DNA of 64,000 bases from Microbacterium oleivorans NBRC 103075 (GCF_001552475.1 NZ_BCRG01000009.1:1-64000), one strand, 5' to 3'; shown: positions 1 to 9,798, counted from the stretch's first letter. Notes: generated from the letters alone by a model not told the origin. Numbers and translations are program-made.

Positions 1-612
1 GTGGATCCCCTCGGCGATGACGGTCGGCAGGGTCGCGATGAGATCGCTCATCCCGTCCCGCCCGGGCACCAGCCGCACGCACCGGCCTGCGGCTGCTTCC
101 TCGTGGCGTTCGGCGAACGACCGCGGGTGCATCCGGTGGGCGAGGATCTCGAGCTCACCCCGCACGCGGTTCGGCGTGTCCTTCTCGCATCGTTCGATCG
201 CGACGGCTTCGAACTCCGCCCACATCTCCGCGGGCAGCGTCATCCCGGCATCCACGATCGCCCGCACATGCTCCCGCACGATCCGCCCCGACTCCCACGC
301 CGTCACAGCCGCAGGAAACCCCTCGATGATCGTCCGCGCTTCACCGATACGCCGTTGCACCGTGCGATCGGTCGTCCGCATGACCCCGCCCACCTCGGCG
401 GTGATCGACCGCAGAACCATGTCGTGGAGTCGCACCTGTGCGTTCCGGTGAACCGTTTGCCCATCAGCGAGCCGGCCGGCGGCCGCGAGCGCTCGAAGCT
501 GTTCGATCTGCACCGCCGCCATTCGTCTTTCGACAGCTTCGACATCCGCGACGATGCCCGCCAGAGCGGCGAGATAGTCCTCGCGACCGGGGCTTTCCAC
601 CGCTTCCGTCAT
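1..612 (-). CDS. DUF222 / HNH-type endonuclease family protein, partial (C-terminus off the left edge)
   Basis: The reverse strand reads open from ATG at 612 to the window edge, giving 204 residues without a stop. The sequence looks like the N-terminal DUF222 (13E12-repeat) half of the multicopy actinobacterial proteins that usually end in an HNH nuclease domain: an N-terminal helical stretch with EQLRALAAAGR, then VQRRIGEAR, AWESGRIVREHVRAIVDAG and a basic LVPGRDGMSDL segment. The HNH motif would lie outside the window, so nuclease activity cannot be judged. A GGAGG lies just before the ATG. Members of this family are often numerous per genome and of unknown role; some sit in mobile or repetitive contexts. 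Family confidence is good, function unknown. Confidence 0.8.
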   Translation of the reverse strand, partial: MTEAVESPGREDYLAALAGIVADVEAVERRMAAVQIEQLRALAAAGRLADGQTVHRNAQVRLHDMVLRSITAEVGGVMRTTDRTVQRRIGEARTIIEGFPAAVTAWESGRIVREHVRAIVDAGMTLPAEMWAEFEAVAIERCEKDTPNRVRGELEILAHRMHPRSFAERHEEAAAGRCVRLVPGRDGMSDLIATLPTVIAEGIH

Positions 613-943
613 GCCTCCACTCTCGCACCAACCTCCGACATCGATCAGGCGCGTCAGCCCCCGCCGATCGCGGCGATATCGACCGACGAGTTCGCGAATG
701 CCACCAGCGAGTTGCCTGGCACTTCCCGTTTTCCGAAGGTGCCGCGAGAAGGGCTTCCTCGTGCTCCCAGTGCTCATCGCTCTCATCGGGTCCACCATCG
801 TGGCCGTCTGCATGCGCGCTGACCCCGGATCGTTCCCGCGGCCCGTGTCTCGTTTCGAGCCGACCCCGGCTCGGTCGCGGCCACCTCGCGCCGGCACACG
901 ATCGCCCGACCGTAGACTCTGAGGCGATGCCGAGGAGGAGTCA
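613..943. other. Intergenic region between DUF222 gene and etfB
   Basis: This 331-base divergent spacer holds no convincing gene: the open frames across it have Arg/Pro/Ser-rich shadow composition. The only signal I can support is a TAGACT hexamer at 913-918, a plausible -10 for etfB about 25 bases before the start, without a recognisable -35. Confidence 0.4.
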
Positions 944-1720
944 ATGAAGATCGTCGTCCTGCTGAAAGAAGTGCCGGACACCTGGGGAGATCGCACACTC
1001 GATCTCGAAACCGGGCTCGCCGCGCGCGACGCCTCGGAGAGGGTCCTCGATGAGATCGGGGAGCGCGCGCTCGAAGCCGCCCTCACGTTCTCCGAAGCGA
1101 ACGAGGGTACCGAGGTCGTCGTGATGACGATGGCATCGGATGCCGCGACCGCCTCCCTTCGCAAGGGTCTCGCGATGGGGGCTCACTCCGCCGTGCAGAT
1201 CACCGACGACGTTCTTCGCGGCGCCGATCTCGGCGTCACCGCTCGCGTCCTCGCCGCAGCGCTCCGCCGCACCGGCTTCGACCTGGTGATCACCGGCAAC
1301 CTCTCCACCGACGGTTCCGGCGGCGTCCTCCCGGCCATGCTCGCCGAGCACCTGGGCGTGCCGCAGGCCACCGCGCTGTCGGCACTCGAAATCACGACGG
1401 ATGCCGTCAGGGGCACCCGTGCGACCGACTTCGGAACGGCGGCGATCACCGCCCCGCTTCCCGCCGTCATCTCCATCACCGAGGCGCTTCCCGACGCCCG
1501 TTTCGCCAACTTCAAGGGCATCATGGCGGCGAAGAAGAAGCCGTTCGAGGTGCTGTCGCTCGCCGATCTCGACGTCGATGTCGACCCGGCATCCGCTGCT
1601 CAGTCGATCATGACGGCGGTTTCACAGAAGCCGCCGCGGCAGGCCGGCACGAAGATCGTCGACGAGGGGGATGCCGGCGAGAAGCTCGCGGCGTTCCTCC
1701 TCGAGAACCGGCTGGCGTGA
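944..1720 (+). CDS. etfB: Electron transfer flavoprotein, beta subunit
   Basis: 258 residues, the normal length for EtfB/FixA. With EtfA it forms the soluble FAD/AMP heterodimer that carries electrons from acyl-CoA and related dehydrogenases to the quinone pool. The N-terminus [13 protein letters not shown] is typical of the family, as are the central [27 protein letters not shown] AMP-binding region (about residues 110-132) and [11 protein letters not shown] near residue 190, the EtfB signature region. The start is fixed by GAGGAG ending seven bases before ATG. etfA follows 19 bases downstream. Function is secure; the partner dehydrogenases are not in the window. Confidence 0.96.
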   Translation: MKIVVLLKEVPDTWGDRTLDLETGLAARDASERVLDEIGERALEAALTFSEANEGTEVVVMTMASDAATASLRKGLAMGAHSAVQITDDVLRGADLGVTARVLAAALRRTGFDLVITGNLSTDGSGGVLPAMLAEHLGVPQATALSALEITTDAVRGTRATDFGTAAITAPLPAVISITEALPDARFANFKGIMAAKKKPFEVLSLADLDVDVDPASAAQSIMTAVSQKPPRQAGTKIVDEGDAGEKLAAFLLENRLA

Positions 1721-1739
1721 GAGACCCGAGGAGAACATC

Positions 1740-2729
1740 GTGACCGACTTCGCCCCTGACGCCGTCCTCGTCTGGCTCGACGTGACCCCCGACGGCGAGC
1801 TCGCCGCCTCCGCTCCCGGCCTCCTCGGTGCTGCTGCCTCGCTCGGCACTCCGGTCGTCCTCGTCGTCGCCGACGAGTCCCGGCACGCCGACCTCGCCGC
1901 AGCGGCCGGCGCGCTCGGTGCGGCCACCGTCCTCACCGCTCCGCTCAGCGGAGCCGAGTCCGCTCTCACGGTGCCGCTCGTCGACGCGGTGGCAGCGGCA
2001 TCCGCTCTCGTGCAGCCCGACGCCGTCTTGATCTCCAACTCGATCGAGGGTCGGGATGTCGCGGGTCGATTCGCGGCCCGTGCTTCGGCGGCCCTGTGCG
2101 TCGACGCTGTCGGCGTCTCGCGCGACGACGAAGGTGTACTCGCCCACCACTCCGTCTACGGCGGCGCGTACAACGTCACTGCGGCGGCGACCTTCGGTCC
2201 GCTCGTCGTGACCGTGCGTCAGGGTTCCATCGATGCTCGCGCCGACGCCGTCGACGCCCCCGCGATGGTGCCGCTGCAGGTCGAGGCATCCGGGGCCCCC
2301 GCGGCGACGATCACGGGCTTCGACGCGGCGGTCGCCGTCTCGAGCCGCCCGGAACTCCGCGGTGCGGCGAAGGTCGTGTCGGGCGGGCGAGGACTCGGCT
2401 CGGCCGACCAGTTCGCCCTCGTCGAGCAGCTCGCCGACGCTCTCGGTGCCGCCGTCGGAGCGTCGCGCGCTGCAGTGGATGCCGGTTACGTCCCCTACTC
2501 GTACCAGGTCGGCCAGACCGGTGTCTCGGTATCGCCGCAGTTGTATGTCGCTCTCGGCATCTCGGGCGCGATCCAGCACAAGGCGGGCATGCAGACGGCG
2601 AAAACGATCGTCGCGGTGAACAAAGATGGAGAGGCACCGATCTTCGACATCGCCGATTTCGGTGTCGTCGGAGACCTGTTCACCGTCGTGCCGCAGCTGA
2701 TCGCGGCGCTCGAGGCGGGAAAGAAGTAG
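1740..2729 (+). CDS. etfA: Electron transfer flavoprotein, alpha subunit
   Basis: 329 residues starting at GTG 1740 (V-T-D-F-A), preceded by GAGGAG in the short gap after etfB; a longer frame upstream overlaps etfB and is not credible. The C-terminal half carries the FAD-binding domain: GGRGLG near residue 215, then [20 protein letters not shown], and [12 protein letters not shown], the conserved stretch that contacts the flavin. The N-terminal half is the divergent Rossmann-like domain that pairs with EtfB. It is followed after only six bases by a membrane cytochrome-like gene, which is unusual and may mark the route by which its electrons reach the membrane. Confidence 0.96.
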   Translation: MTDFAPDAVLVWLDVTPDGELAASAPGLLGAAASLGTPVVLVVADESRHADLAAAAGALGAATVLTAPLSGAESALTVPLVDAVAAASALVQPDAVLISNSIEGRDVAGRFAARASAALCVDAVGVSRDDEGVLAHHSVYGGAYNVTAAATFGPLVVTVRQGSIDARADAVDAPAMVPLQVEASGAPAATITGFDAAVAVSSRPELRGAAKVVSGGRGLGSADQFALVEQLADALGAAVGASRAAVDAGYVPYSYQVGQTGVSVSPQLYVALGISGAIQHKAGMQTAKTIVAVNKDGEAPIFDIADFGVVGDLFTVVPQLIAALEAGKK

Positions 2730-2735
2730 GAGCGG

Positions 2736-4466
2736 ATGGCGACATACGCGCGTTCCGTGCGCCGGGGGCTTCCGCGCGCCCCCGGTGGCGACCCCTGGCC
2801 ACCCGCCGGATCCGAGCCGTCTCTCGGTGACGGGCCCGCAGCGCTGCTGGCAGCGGCGCAGTCGCGGGATGCCGCATCCGCGGTGCCCGTTGCGAATGTC
2901 GTGCCCCTCGACGCCGCCACCGCCGCTCCGGGGGCGCCAGATGTCGCTTCGGGGCCCTCAGCCGTACACGTGGCGTCCCCGGAACGGTCCACGCACGCTC
3001 GGCGCGGGCTCCCACGCGAGCGCGGCGGCGAGGCATGGCCGCCGCCGTCCGTGACGGATGCCGGTCGCCCCCCGGCGGCGGGGCCGGCCGCGTCCGTGGC
3101 GGTCGAGACTCCCCACGCTCCGGGGGAGACGGCGCCCGCACCGTCGGTCGACCCGGCCGCAATGCCGACGGCGCCGACCGCCGCGTCGGCTGCCCCCGCC
3201 GCCGCGTCGGACGCCTCGGCCGCAGCCGCAGCCGGAGCCGCACCCGCCGTCCGCCGCGGCCTGCCGCGCGCCGCCGGGGGAGACCCCTGGCCGCCTGCCG
3301 ACACCGCGCCGGTTGCTCCCGCGGCATCCGCCGCAGCGAACGTGACGCCCACCGATCACGCGGTGCCCGACGCTCCCGCCGCGGCGAACGTGACGCCCGC
3401 CGATCACGCGGCTCCCGCCCAGCCCGAGGCCGCCGCCGCGCCACTGACCCCCGCTGTTCCCGCCGGCCCCCTCGTAGAACGTCGCCTCGCGCACGCCGGC
3501 GTCGCACCTCGCGTCGCGCCCGCGCCGAAGCCCGAGCCCGCTCGCGTCGGCCCGTTCACGAAGGCTCAGTGGGCCGGCGTCGTCATCCTGGGCGGTGCCG
3601 GTGTCCTGTTCGTCGCCGCGATGGCGGTGCTGGCCATCCGCTGGATTGTCAGCCTCGCGCCGATGCAAGACTTCCTCACGACCTATCCGGGCGAGTACCA
3701 CCTGCCCGAAGGTGCTCCCGTCGGGCTTCCCGCGTGGCTCAACTGGTCGCACTTCCTCAACGCGTTCTTCATGGTGCTGATCATTCGCACCGGTCTGCAG
3801 GTGCGGTCCGAGAAGCGCCCGTCCGCGTTCTGGATCTCGAAGAAGGACCGTAAGCGCCGCATGAGCCTGACGCTCTGGTTGCACCAGGCCCTCGACATCC
3901 TGTGGCTCGCCAACGGGCTGATCTTCCTCGTCCTCCTGTTCGCGACCGGGCAGTGGATGCGGGTGGTCCCCACGTCGTGGGAGGTGTTCCCCAACGCGCT
4001 GTCCGCTGCCCTGCAGTACGTCTCGCTCGACTGGCCGACCGAGAACGGCTGGGTCAACTACAACGCGCTGCAGCAGATCGCCTACTTCACGACCATCTTC
4101 ATCGCCGCTCCCGTCGCGGTGATCACCGGCTACCGGATGAGCGCGATGTGGCCGAAGAAGGCGACCAAACTCAATGCGCTCTACCCCGTCGAATGGGCGC
4201 GGAAGCTGCACTTCCCGACGATGCTCTACTTCGTCGCGTTCATCATCATCCACGTCGCGCTCGTGCTGTCGACGGGTGCTCTCCGCAACCTCAATCACAT
4301 GTACGCGGCCACGGGATCCGTCGATCCCGACGCCTACGCCGACAACTGGGCCGGGTTCTGGCTCTTCGCGCTGTCGATCGCGGTGACGGTCGCTGCCTAC
4401 GTCGCAATGCGTCCTCTCGTCGTCGCGCCGATCGCTCGTCTGTTCGGCGAGGTCAAGAGCCGCTGA
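2736..4466 (+). CDS. Cytochrome b/b6-type membrane protein with repeat-bearing N-terminal extension
   Basis: 576 residues. Residues 1 to about 265 are a disordered Ala/Pro-rich region holding three copies of a 15-residue motif of the form RRGLPRxxGGxxWPP (starting near residues 9, 90 and 173, about 82 apart) and a doubled ANVTPxDHA segment. From about residue 275 there are several membrane helices resembling the di-heme cytochrome b561/b6 fold, with candidate heme histidines near residues 339 (NWSHF), 383 (LWLHQ) and in the KLHFPTM and FIIIHVALV stretches. The start has TAGGAG just upstream. Its six-base gap to etfA implies co-transcription. I infer a membrane electron carrier for the ETF pair; this is not a standard assignment. 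Confidence 0.75.
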   Translation: MATYARSVRRGLPRAPGGDPWPPAGSEPSLGDGPAALLAAAQSRDAASAVPVANVVPLDAATAAPGAPDVASGPSAVHVASPERSTHARRGLPRERGGEAWPPPSVTDAGRPPAAGPAASVAVETPHAPGETAPAPSVDPAAMPTAPTAASAAPAAASDASAAAAAGAAPAVRRGLPRAAGGDPWPPADTAPVAPAASAAANVTPTDHAVPDAPAAANVTPADHAAPAQPEAAAAPLTPAVPAGPLVERRLAHAGVAPRVAPAPKPEPARVGPFTKAQWAGVVILGGAGVLFVAAMAVLAIRWIVSLAPMQDFLTTYPGEYHLPEGAPVGLPAWLNWSHFLNAFFMVLIIRTGLQVRSEKRPSAFWISKKDRKRRMSLTLWLHQALDILWLANGLIFLVLLFATGQWMRVVPTSWEVFPNALSAALQYVSLDWPTENGWVNYNALQQIAYFTTIFIAAPVAVITGYRMSAMWPKKATKLNALYPVEWARKLHFPTMLYFVAFIIIHVALVLSTGALRNLNHMYAATGSVDPDAYADNWAGFWLFALSIAVTVAAYVAMRPLVVAPIARLFGEVKSR

Positions 4467-4733
4467 CCCGCCCACGGGCCGCGCGAATTGGCGCGCCCGC
4501 ACGGTTCCGCGAGTTCGCACACCCGCACGGTTACATCTGCACGATCTGTGGTGCAGGTGTCGCCTCGGAGTCGCGCGCAGACCACACACACCCCGCCGGT
4601 CGTGCATCCGTCACAGCGCCGACCCGGCGCCGCCCGCGCCGCGCCGCACAGCCGACGCGGCGCCCACCTCAGACAGACCGACGGCGCGGCATCCGAAACG
4701 GGAAGCCGCGCCGTCGAGACTCGCGTTCGCGCG
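4467..4733. other. Convergent intergenic region with hairpins
   Basis: No gene seen. It contains a bulged GC hairpin at about 4476-4498 right after the cytochrome gene, a short CTGCAC/GTGCAG inverted repeat near 4538-4557, and the strong hairpin listed separately at 4680-4715. Confidence 0.5.
4680..4715. terminator. 11-bp perfect stem between convergent genes
   Basis: GACGGCGCGGC at 4680-4690 pairs perfectly with GCCGCGCCGTC at 4705-4715 around a 14-base loop. It lies 19 bases beyond the stop of the reverse-strand acetyltransferase gene and also downstream of the cytochrome gene, so it may end both transcripts. There is no clear U-run. Confidence 0.55.
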
Positions 4734-5243
4734 TCAGCGCACGAAGCGGACTTCCGTCAGCGTCTCGCCGAGGAAGGGTTCGGTGTGGGTCGCCCCGTCG
4801 AGGGTGAACCCGTTGCGGGTGTAGAACCGGTGCGCACGGGGGTTGTCCTCGGCGACCCAGAGGTAGAGATCGTCGACGCCCTCGGGGACGACGGCGTCGA
4901 ACAGTCGCTGTCCGATGCCGGTGCCGTGGAAGGCATCCAGAAGGTAGATGAAGTACAGCTCGCGGTCTCGCGGTGCGTCGCGGTCACGGGCAGGGCCAGA
5001 CCCGGCGAAGCCGACGATCTCGCCGTTCACGAGCGCCGCGACCATCAGGAAATCGGGCCCCTGCTGAGCCCAGTGGGTCCACAGCTCTGCAAGGCGGCGA
5101 GCCGACACATTCTCGAGGGCGGCCTTGCTGATGATGTGGTCGTAGGTCTCGTGCCAGCACGTTGCGTGCACGCGACCGAGTGCTTCGGCATCGACATCGC
5201 GAACGGGACGGACGACGGTGTCGGTCTGCAGTTCGGGCTCCAT
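4734..5243 (-). CDS. GNAT family N-acetyltransferase
   Basis: 169 residues, one Gcn5-related acetyltransferase domain. After an N-terminal segment with VRPVRDVDAEALG, the motif A region LYFIYLLDAFHGTGIGQRL (about residues 92-110) gives the acetyl-CoA pyrophosphate loop (HGTGIG) and is followed by motif B with NPRAHRFYTRNGF (about 134-146), typical of GNATs that acetylate small molecules or protein N-termini. The substrate cannot be read from sequence. The gene is divergent from the thioesterase gene and appears leaderless: a TAGAGT box sits six bases before the ATG. Confidence 0.88.
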   Translation of the reverse strand: MEPELQTDTVVRPVRDVDAEALGRVHATCWHETYDHIISKAALENVSARRLAELWTHWAQQGPDFLMVAALVNGEIVGFAGSGPARDRDAPRDRELYFIYLLDAFHGTGIGQRLFDAVVPEGVDDLYLWVAEDNPRAHRFYTRNGFTLDGATHTEPFLGETLTEVRFVR

Positions 5244-5249
5244 GGCCAG

Positions 5250-5255
5250 ACTCTA
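5250..5255 (-). promoter_or_regulatory. Leaderless-type -10 box for the GNAT gene
   Basis: TAGAGT on the reverse strand, six bases before the ATG at 5243, with no Shine-Dalgarno between them. Transcription would begin at or near the A of the start codon. Confidence 0.5.
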
Positions 5256-5361
5256 CGCACGGCCTCACTGATCGTGAAATCGACAGCGACTGGGCCGCAC
5301 ATACCCCGCCACGACTGTCGACAAGCGACAACGGATGCCGCACTGTGCGCGTGACCAGGGC

Positions 5362-5367
5362 TAGGCT
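5362..5367 (+). promoter_or_regulatory. Leaderless-type -10 box for the thioesterase gene
   Basis: TAGGCT lies eight bases before the GTG at 5376. No ribosome binding site is present in between, so the mRNA probably starts at the start codon. Confidence 0.5.
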
Positions 5368-5375
5368 CCCCGCTC

Positions 5376-5936
5376 GTGAACGTATGGTGGCGGACCCTTC
5401 TGACCCTGATGCTCGCGCGGCTGCAGTACCGCCGCCGTGGACCGATTGCGCCGGACGCCGTCGGCCGTATCCGACTGCGGACCCTCCCCACCGACATCGA
5501 CCTCCTCGGCCACATGAACAACGGTCGCTACGCGTCGCTGTTCGACCTGGGCCGCTTCGATCTGCTGACCCGCACGGGCATCTGGCAGACGATGAACGAG
5601 CGCGGTTGGTACGGCGTCGTCGCCAGTGAGACCGTCACCTTCCGGAAGTCCCTCCAGCTGTGGCAGCGGTTCACGGTCGAGAGCCGGATCATCGGCCACG
5701 ACGACAAGGCCGTCTACCAGATGCATCGTGCGGTGGTGAAGGGCGAGGTCTACGCCGAGATGATCCTGCGCGTCCGGTTCCTCCGGAAGAGCGGCGGGCT
5801 CGTGCCCCTCGAGGAGCTGTTCGAGGCACTCCACCGCCCCGACACCCTCGCACCGCTGCCGCAGTGGATCGAGGACTGGGCCGCGGCATCCGCTCTGCCC
5901 TCGACCCGGTCGGATGCCCCGAGCATCTGGTCCTAG
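5376..5936 (+). CDS. Acyl-CoA thioesterase-like hot-dog protein
   Basis: 186 residues with the 4HBT hot-dog fold. The stretch DIDLLGHMNNGRYASLFDLG (about residues 42-61) is the FabA/4HBT active-site helix region with the usual D/H-x-N pattern; the middle has YGVVASETVTFRKSLQ and a MILRVRFLRKSGG strand. It resembles the thioesterase family typified by eukaryotic THEM6 and bacterial YbgC-like enzymes, which hydrolyse acyl-CoAs. GTG start at 5376, set by the -10 box eight bases upstream. It ends 44 bases before putA, which has its own promoter, so no operon is implied. Confidence 0.82.
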   Translation: MNVWWRTLLTLMLARLQYRRRGPIAPDAVGRIRLRTLPTDIDLLGHMNNGRYASLFDLGRFDLLTRTGIWQTMNERGWYGVVASETVTFRKSLQLWQRFTVESRIIGHDDKAVYQMHRAVVKGEVYAEMILRVRFLRKSGGLVPLEELFEALHRPDTLAPLPQWIEDWAAASALPSTRSDAPSIWS

Positions 5937-5967
5937 CGTGTCCCGCTCCCGGGGGTGATCACGCGCA

Positions 5968-5973
5968 TAGGCT
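5968..5973 (+). promoter_or_regulatory. Leaderless-type -10 box for putA
   Basis: TAGGCT seven bases before ATG 5981 and no Shine-Dalgarno; this also decides the start against a longer in-frame extension that would overlap the thioesterase gene. Confidence 0.5.
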
Positions 5974-5980
5974 GAGCCCC

Positions 5981-8900
5981 ATGTCGGACAGCACTGTCGC
6001 GCCACAAGCGCCCACCTCCGACCTCGCCGAGCGGGCCATCGCCCTCGCGGAGCGTTGGGTCGCCGAATCCGCCGAGGTCGCCGTAGACCCCGCCGCCGAA
6101 CGTCTCGCGGGGGTGCTGAAGGATCCGAACGGACTGCCGTTCACCCTCGGCTTCGTCGACGGTGTCATGCGGCCCGAGTCGCTGACGGCGGCGGCGACCA
6201 ATCTGCAGCGGGTCGCTCCGCTCGCCCCGGCGTTCCTGCCGTGGTACCTGCGGGCCGCGGTCCGCGCCGGTGGCGTCGTCGCGCCGATCCTCCCGACGCC
6301 CGTCGTCCCCATCGCGCGACGCGTTCTCCGCGAGATGGTCGGCCATCTCATCGTCGATGCGCGGCCCGACAAGCTCGGCCCCGCCCTCCAGACCCTCCGC
6401 GAGTCCGGTGCGCGCCTGAACCTCAACCTCCTCGGCGAAGCCGTGCTGGGCGAGTCCGAAGCGCTCCGCCGCCTCGAGGGCATCCACGAGCTCGTTCGCC
6501 GCGACGACGTCGACTACGTCTCGGTCAAGGTGTCGGCCATCGCCAGCCACCTCTCGATGTGGGCATTCGACGAGATCGTGGAGCGTGTCGTGGAACGCCT
6601 TCGACCGCTCTACCTGTCGGCGGCGGAGGACGCCACGTTCCTCAACCTCGACATGGAGGAGTACCGCGACCTCGACCTCACGATGGCCGTGTTCATGCGC
6701 GTCCTCGACGACCCGCGCCTGCGCGACCTCGAAGCGGGCATCGTGCTGCAGGCGTACCTCCCCGACGCGCTTCCGGCTCTCCAGACCCTGACAGCCTGGG
6801 CGCGCGAGCGCGTCGCCGCCGGCGGGGCGCGCATCAAGATCCGACTCGTCAAGGGCGCGAACCTCGCCATGGAGCACGTCGACGCGGTCATGCACGACTG
6901 GCCGGCGGCGCCGTACGACACGAAGCTCGACACCGATGCGAATTACGTCCGCTGCCTCGACGAAGCGCTCCGGCCCGAGAACACCCAGGCGGTCCGCATC
7001 GGTGTCGCCGGCCACAACCTCTTCCACATCGCGTACGCCTGGCTCCTCGCGGGTGAACGAGGGGTGCAGCGCGACCTCGAGGTCGAGATGCTGCTCGGCA
7101 TGGCGCAGGGGCAGGTGCAGGCTGTCGCCCGCGAGATCGGACACGTCCTCCTGTACGTTCCCGTCGTCCGCCCGGACGAGTTCGACGTCGCCATCAGCTA
7201 TCTCGTCCGCCGCCTCGAAGAGAACGCGTCCAGCGAGAACTTCCTCTCCGCGGCGTTCGATCTCGCTTTCGATCGCGCGATGTTCGTCCGCGAACGCGAT
7301 CGGTTCACCGCCTCGGTCGTCCGCGCGACCGACCGCACGCTCACGACGGGTCCGCGCCGGCGCCAGGACCGTGCCGCGACGGTCGACGACGCAGTGCCGG
7401 CGACGGTGATGGATGCCGCATCCGCCGAACTCGACGACGCCGCTCTCACCCAGGTCGTTCTCGGGATCGCGGGCAAGGGCTCCCGCCCCACCGACCCCGA
7501 CGAGACGCAGCCCGGCGATGTCCCCGGCCGTCCCGCGCTGTTCGGGGGCGACGCCTTCGTCGAGACGGCCGTCTTCTCGTCGCGCGAGACGGTGGTCTCC
7601 ACCGGTGCACCCGGCTTCCGCAACACCGCAGACACCGACCCCGCCCTTCCCGCCAACCGCACGTGGGCGCGGGAGATCCTCGGCCGGGTCGCGTCATCGA
7701 CGGCCGGGGATGCCGCCATCACGGCTGCCCACGTCGGAACCGAGTCCGAGCTCGAGGCGGCCCTCGACCGCGTGGGCTCTGCCGCCGACGCGTGGGGCTC
7801 GATGCCCGCCGCCGACCGCGCCGGTGTGCTGCTGCGCGCGGCCGCCGCGCTCGAGCGTCGCCGCGGCGAACTCATCGAGGTTGCGGCATCCGAGACCGGC
7901 AAGACGCTCGCCGAGGCGGACGTCGAGGTGAGCGAGGCGGTCGACTTCGCGCGCTATTACGCCGCGACCGCGCGCGAACTCGACAGCGTGAGCGGAGCGG
8001 TCTTCGTGCCCGCCCGCGTGACGGTCGTGACGCCACCGTGGAACTTCCCCGTCGCGATCCCGGCGGGCGGAGCTCTCGCCGCCCTCGCCGCAGGATCGGG
8101 CGTCGTGTTCAAGCCCGCTCCCCAGGCACGCCGCTGCGCCGCGGTCGTCGCCGAGGCGATCTGGGAGGCGCTCGACGCTGCCGGCATCGGCCGCGACGTG
8201 CTCGCCCTGGTCGACCTCGACGAAGGCGGTCTCGGAAAGCAGCTCATCACGCACCCCGCCGTCGACCGGGTGATCCTCACCGGGTCGTTCGAGACGGCCG
8301 CGCTCTTCCGATCGTGGCGTCCCGACCTCGCCCTCCAGGCCGAGACCAGCGGCAAGAACGCGATGATCGTCATGCCTTCCGCCGACCTCGACCTGGCGGC
8401 ATCCGACCTCGTCCGCTCCGCCTTCGGGCACGCGGGGCAGAAATGCTCCGCCGCATCCCTCGCGATCCTCGTCGGCCCCGTCGGCCGTTCGCAGCGGTTC
8501 TCGCGACAGTTGGTGGATGCCGCCACCTCGCTCCGCGTCGGCGCGCCGGAAGATCCGCTGACCGAGGTCGGCCCGCTCGTCGAGGCGCCGACCGGCAAGC
8601 TCGAGTGGGCCCTCACGACCCTCGATGAGGATGAGGCGTGGCTCGTCGAGCCGCGTCGGCTCCCGCACGAGCGGTACGACGGCCGGCTCTGGTCGCCCGG
8701 CATCCGCACCGGGGTGAAGCCTGGCTCACGCGTGCACCTCGAGGAGTTCTTCGGTCCCGTTCTCGGGGTCATGCACGCCCGGTCCCTCGAGCATGCGATC
8801 GAACTGCAGAATGCCGTCGACTACGGCCTGACCGCCGGTCTCTACACGCAGAACCCCGACGACCTCGCCCTCTGGCTCGACCGCGTCGAGGCGGGCAACC

Positions 8901-9700
8901 TCTACGTCAACCGGGGGACGACGGGCGCGATCGTCCAGCGTCAGCCGTTCGGCGGCTGGAAGCGCTCGTCCGTCGGCGCAGGAGCGAAGGCGGGCGGCCC
9001 CAACCACCTGATCGGACTCGGCTCCTGGCGCCCCACCTCGGGAGCGGCGGCCTCCTCGACGCTGCACCTGCGCGGCCTCGACTCGTCGATCGCCGAGGTC
9101 ATCGAAGCGGCGCAGCCCGCGCTCGGCTATGACGCGTTCGAGTGGCTTCGCCGGGCCGCGCTCTCCGACGCCGTCGCCTGGGATCGCACGTTCGGCAAGG
9201 TCGTCGACGTCTCGCACCTGGAGGTCGAGCGGAACCTCTTCCGCTACCGTCCCGCGAGCGTCGAGATCCGCTCGACGGCGGATGCCGCGCCTCAGGCGCT
9301 CGTGCGCGCGGTCATCGCGGCCGTCCGAGCTCGGTCGACGTTCGTCGTCAGCACGCCGTCCGGTCTCCCCGCGACGGTCCGCCAGGCGCTCGGGGACCTC
9401 GAGGTCTCGGTCTTCGTCGAATCCGACGCTCAGTGGATAGCGCGTATGGCGGGCCCGTCAGGAGACGGCGCGCCGACGCGAGCCGACCGGGTGCGGCTCG
9501 TCGGACCGCCCGCGCAGACGCGCGACGTCCGGGCCGCGCTCGTCGATGCGATCGCGGGAGACCCTGATCTGGCGATCTACGCCGACGAGGTGACCCAGGC
9601 CGGCCGCATCGAGCTGCTGCCGTTCTTGCGCGAGCAGTCGATCACGATCACGGCGCACCGGTTCGGCAACCCCGACCACTGGAGTGCGTCCGTGATCTGA
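5981..9700 (+). CDS. putA: Bifunctional proline dehydrogenase / 1-pyrroline-5-carboxylate dehydrogenase
   Basis: 1239 residues. The N-terminal half is the FAD proline dehydrogenase barrel (YVSVKVSAI, LNLDMEEYRDLDLT, IKIRLVKGANL, about residues 170-300) that oxidises proline to P5C. The second half is an NAD aldehyde dehydrogenase giving glutamate: TPPWNFPVAIPAGG near residue 684, ETSGKN with Glu near 788, GHAGQKCSAAS with the catalytic Cys near 822, EEFFGPVLG, and QPFGGWKRSS near 990. About 240 residues follow and may serve substrate channelling. There is no ribbon-helix-helix domain, so it should not be a self-repressing PutA. Downstream genes for arginine and ornithine degradation deliver the same P5C intermediate. 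Confidence 0.95.
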   Translation: MSDSTVAPQAPTSDLAERAIALAERWVAESAEVAVDPAAERLAGVLKDPNGLPFTLGFVDGVMRPESLTAAATNLQRVAPLAPAFLPWYLRAAVRAGGVVAPILPTPVVPIARRVLREMVGHLIVDARPDKLGPALQTLRESGARLNLNLLGEAVLGESEALRRLEGIHELVRRDDVDYVSVKVSAIASHLSMWAFDEIVERVVERLRPLYLSAAEDATFLNLDMEEYRDLDLTMAVFMRVLDDPRLRDLEAGIVLQAYLPDALPALQTLTAWARERVAAGGARIKIRLVKGANLAMEHVDAVMHDWPAAPYDTKLDTDANYVRCLDEALRPENTQAVRIGVAGHNLFHIAYAWLLAGERGVQRDLEVEMLLGMAQGQVQAVAREIGHVLLYVPVVRPDEFDVAISYLVRRLEENASSENFLSAAFDLAFDRAMFVRERDRFTASVVRATDRTLTTGPRRRQDRAATVDDAVPATVMDAASAELDDAALTQVVLGIAGKGSRPTDPDETQPGDVPGRPALFGGDAFVETAVFSSRETVVSTGAPGFRNTADTDPALPANRTWAREILGRVASSTAGDAAITAAHVGTESELEAALDRVGSAADAWGSMPAADRAGVLLRAAAALERRRGELIEVAASETGKTLAEADVEVSEAVDFARYYAATARELDSVSGAVFVPARVTVVTPPWNFPVAIPAGGALAALAAGSGVVFKPAPQARRCAAVVAEAIWEALDAAGIGRDVLALVDLDEGGLGKQLITHPAVDRVILTGSFETAALFRSWRPDLALQAETSGKNAMIVMPSADLDLAASDLVRSAFGHAGQKCSAASLAILVGPVGRSQRFSRQLVDAATSLRVGAPEDPLTEVGPLVEAPTGKLEWALTTLDEDEAWLVEPRRLPHERYDGRLWSPGIRTGVKPGSRVHLEEFFGPVLGVMHARSLEHAIELQNAVDYGLTAGLYTQNPDDLALWLDRVEAGNLYVNRGTTGAIVQRQPFGGWKRSSVGAGAKAGGPNHLIGLGSWRPTSGAAASSTLHLRGLDSSIAEVIEAAQPALGYDAFEWLRRAALSDAVAWDRTFGKVVDVSHLEVERNLFRYRPASVEIRSTADAAPQALVRAVIAAVRARSTFVVSTPSGLPATVRQALGDLEVSVFVESDAQWIARMAGPSGDGAPTRADRVRLVGPPAQTRDVRAALVDAIAGDPDLAIYADEVTQAGRIELLPFLREQSITITAHRFGNPDHWSASVI

Positions 9701-9768
9701 TGATCTGTCAGATCCGATCCAGGTGGATTAATCGATCCGGTGAAGAAAACAATTTATCTTTCTGGCGC

Positions 9769-9797
9769 TTGCATTAATCATGCTGATTGAATAGATA
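9769..9797 (+). promoter_or_regulatory. Candidate promoter in AT-rich gap after putA
   Basis: TTGCAT at 9769-9774 and TAGATA at 9792-9797 are 17 bases apart in a markedly AT-rich stretch (about 9,725-9,800), which stands out from the surrounding GC-rich DNA. It points into a structured element ending in a terminator, not into a gene. Confidence 0.35.
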
Positions 9798-9798
9798 A

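Noticed and set aside
611..922. 103-codon frame between the DUF222 gene and etfB
   Set aside because: Pro/Arg/Ser-rich shadow composition, no ribosome binding site, no family.
5660..5980. 107-codon N-terminal extension of PutA
   Set aside because: It overlaps the thioesterase gene in another frame; the -10 box and family N-terminus support ATG 5981.
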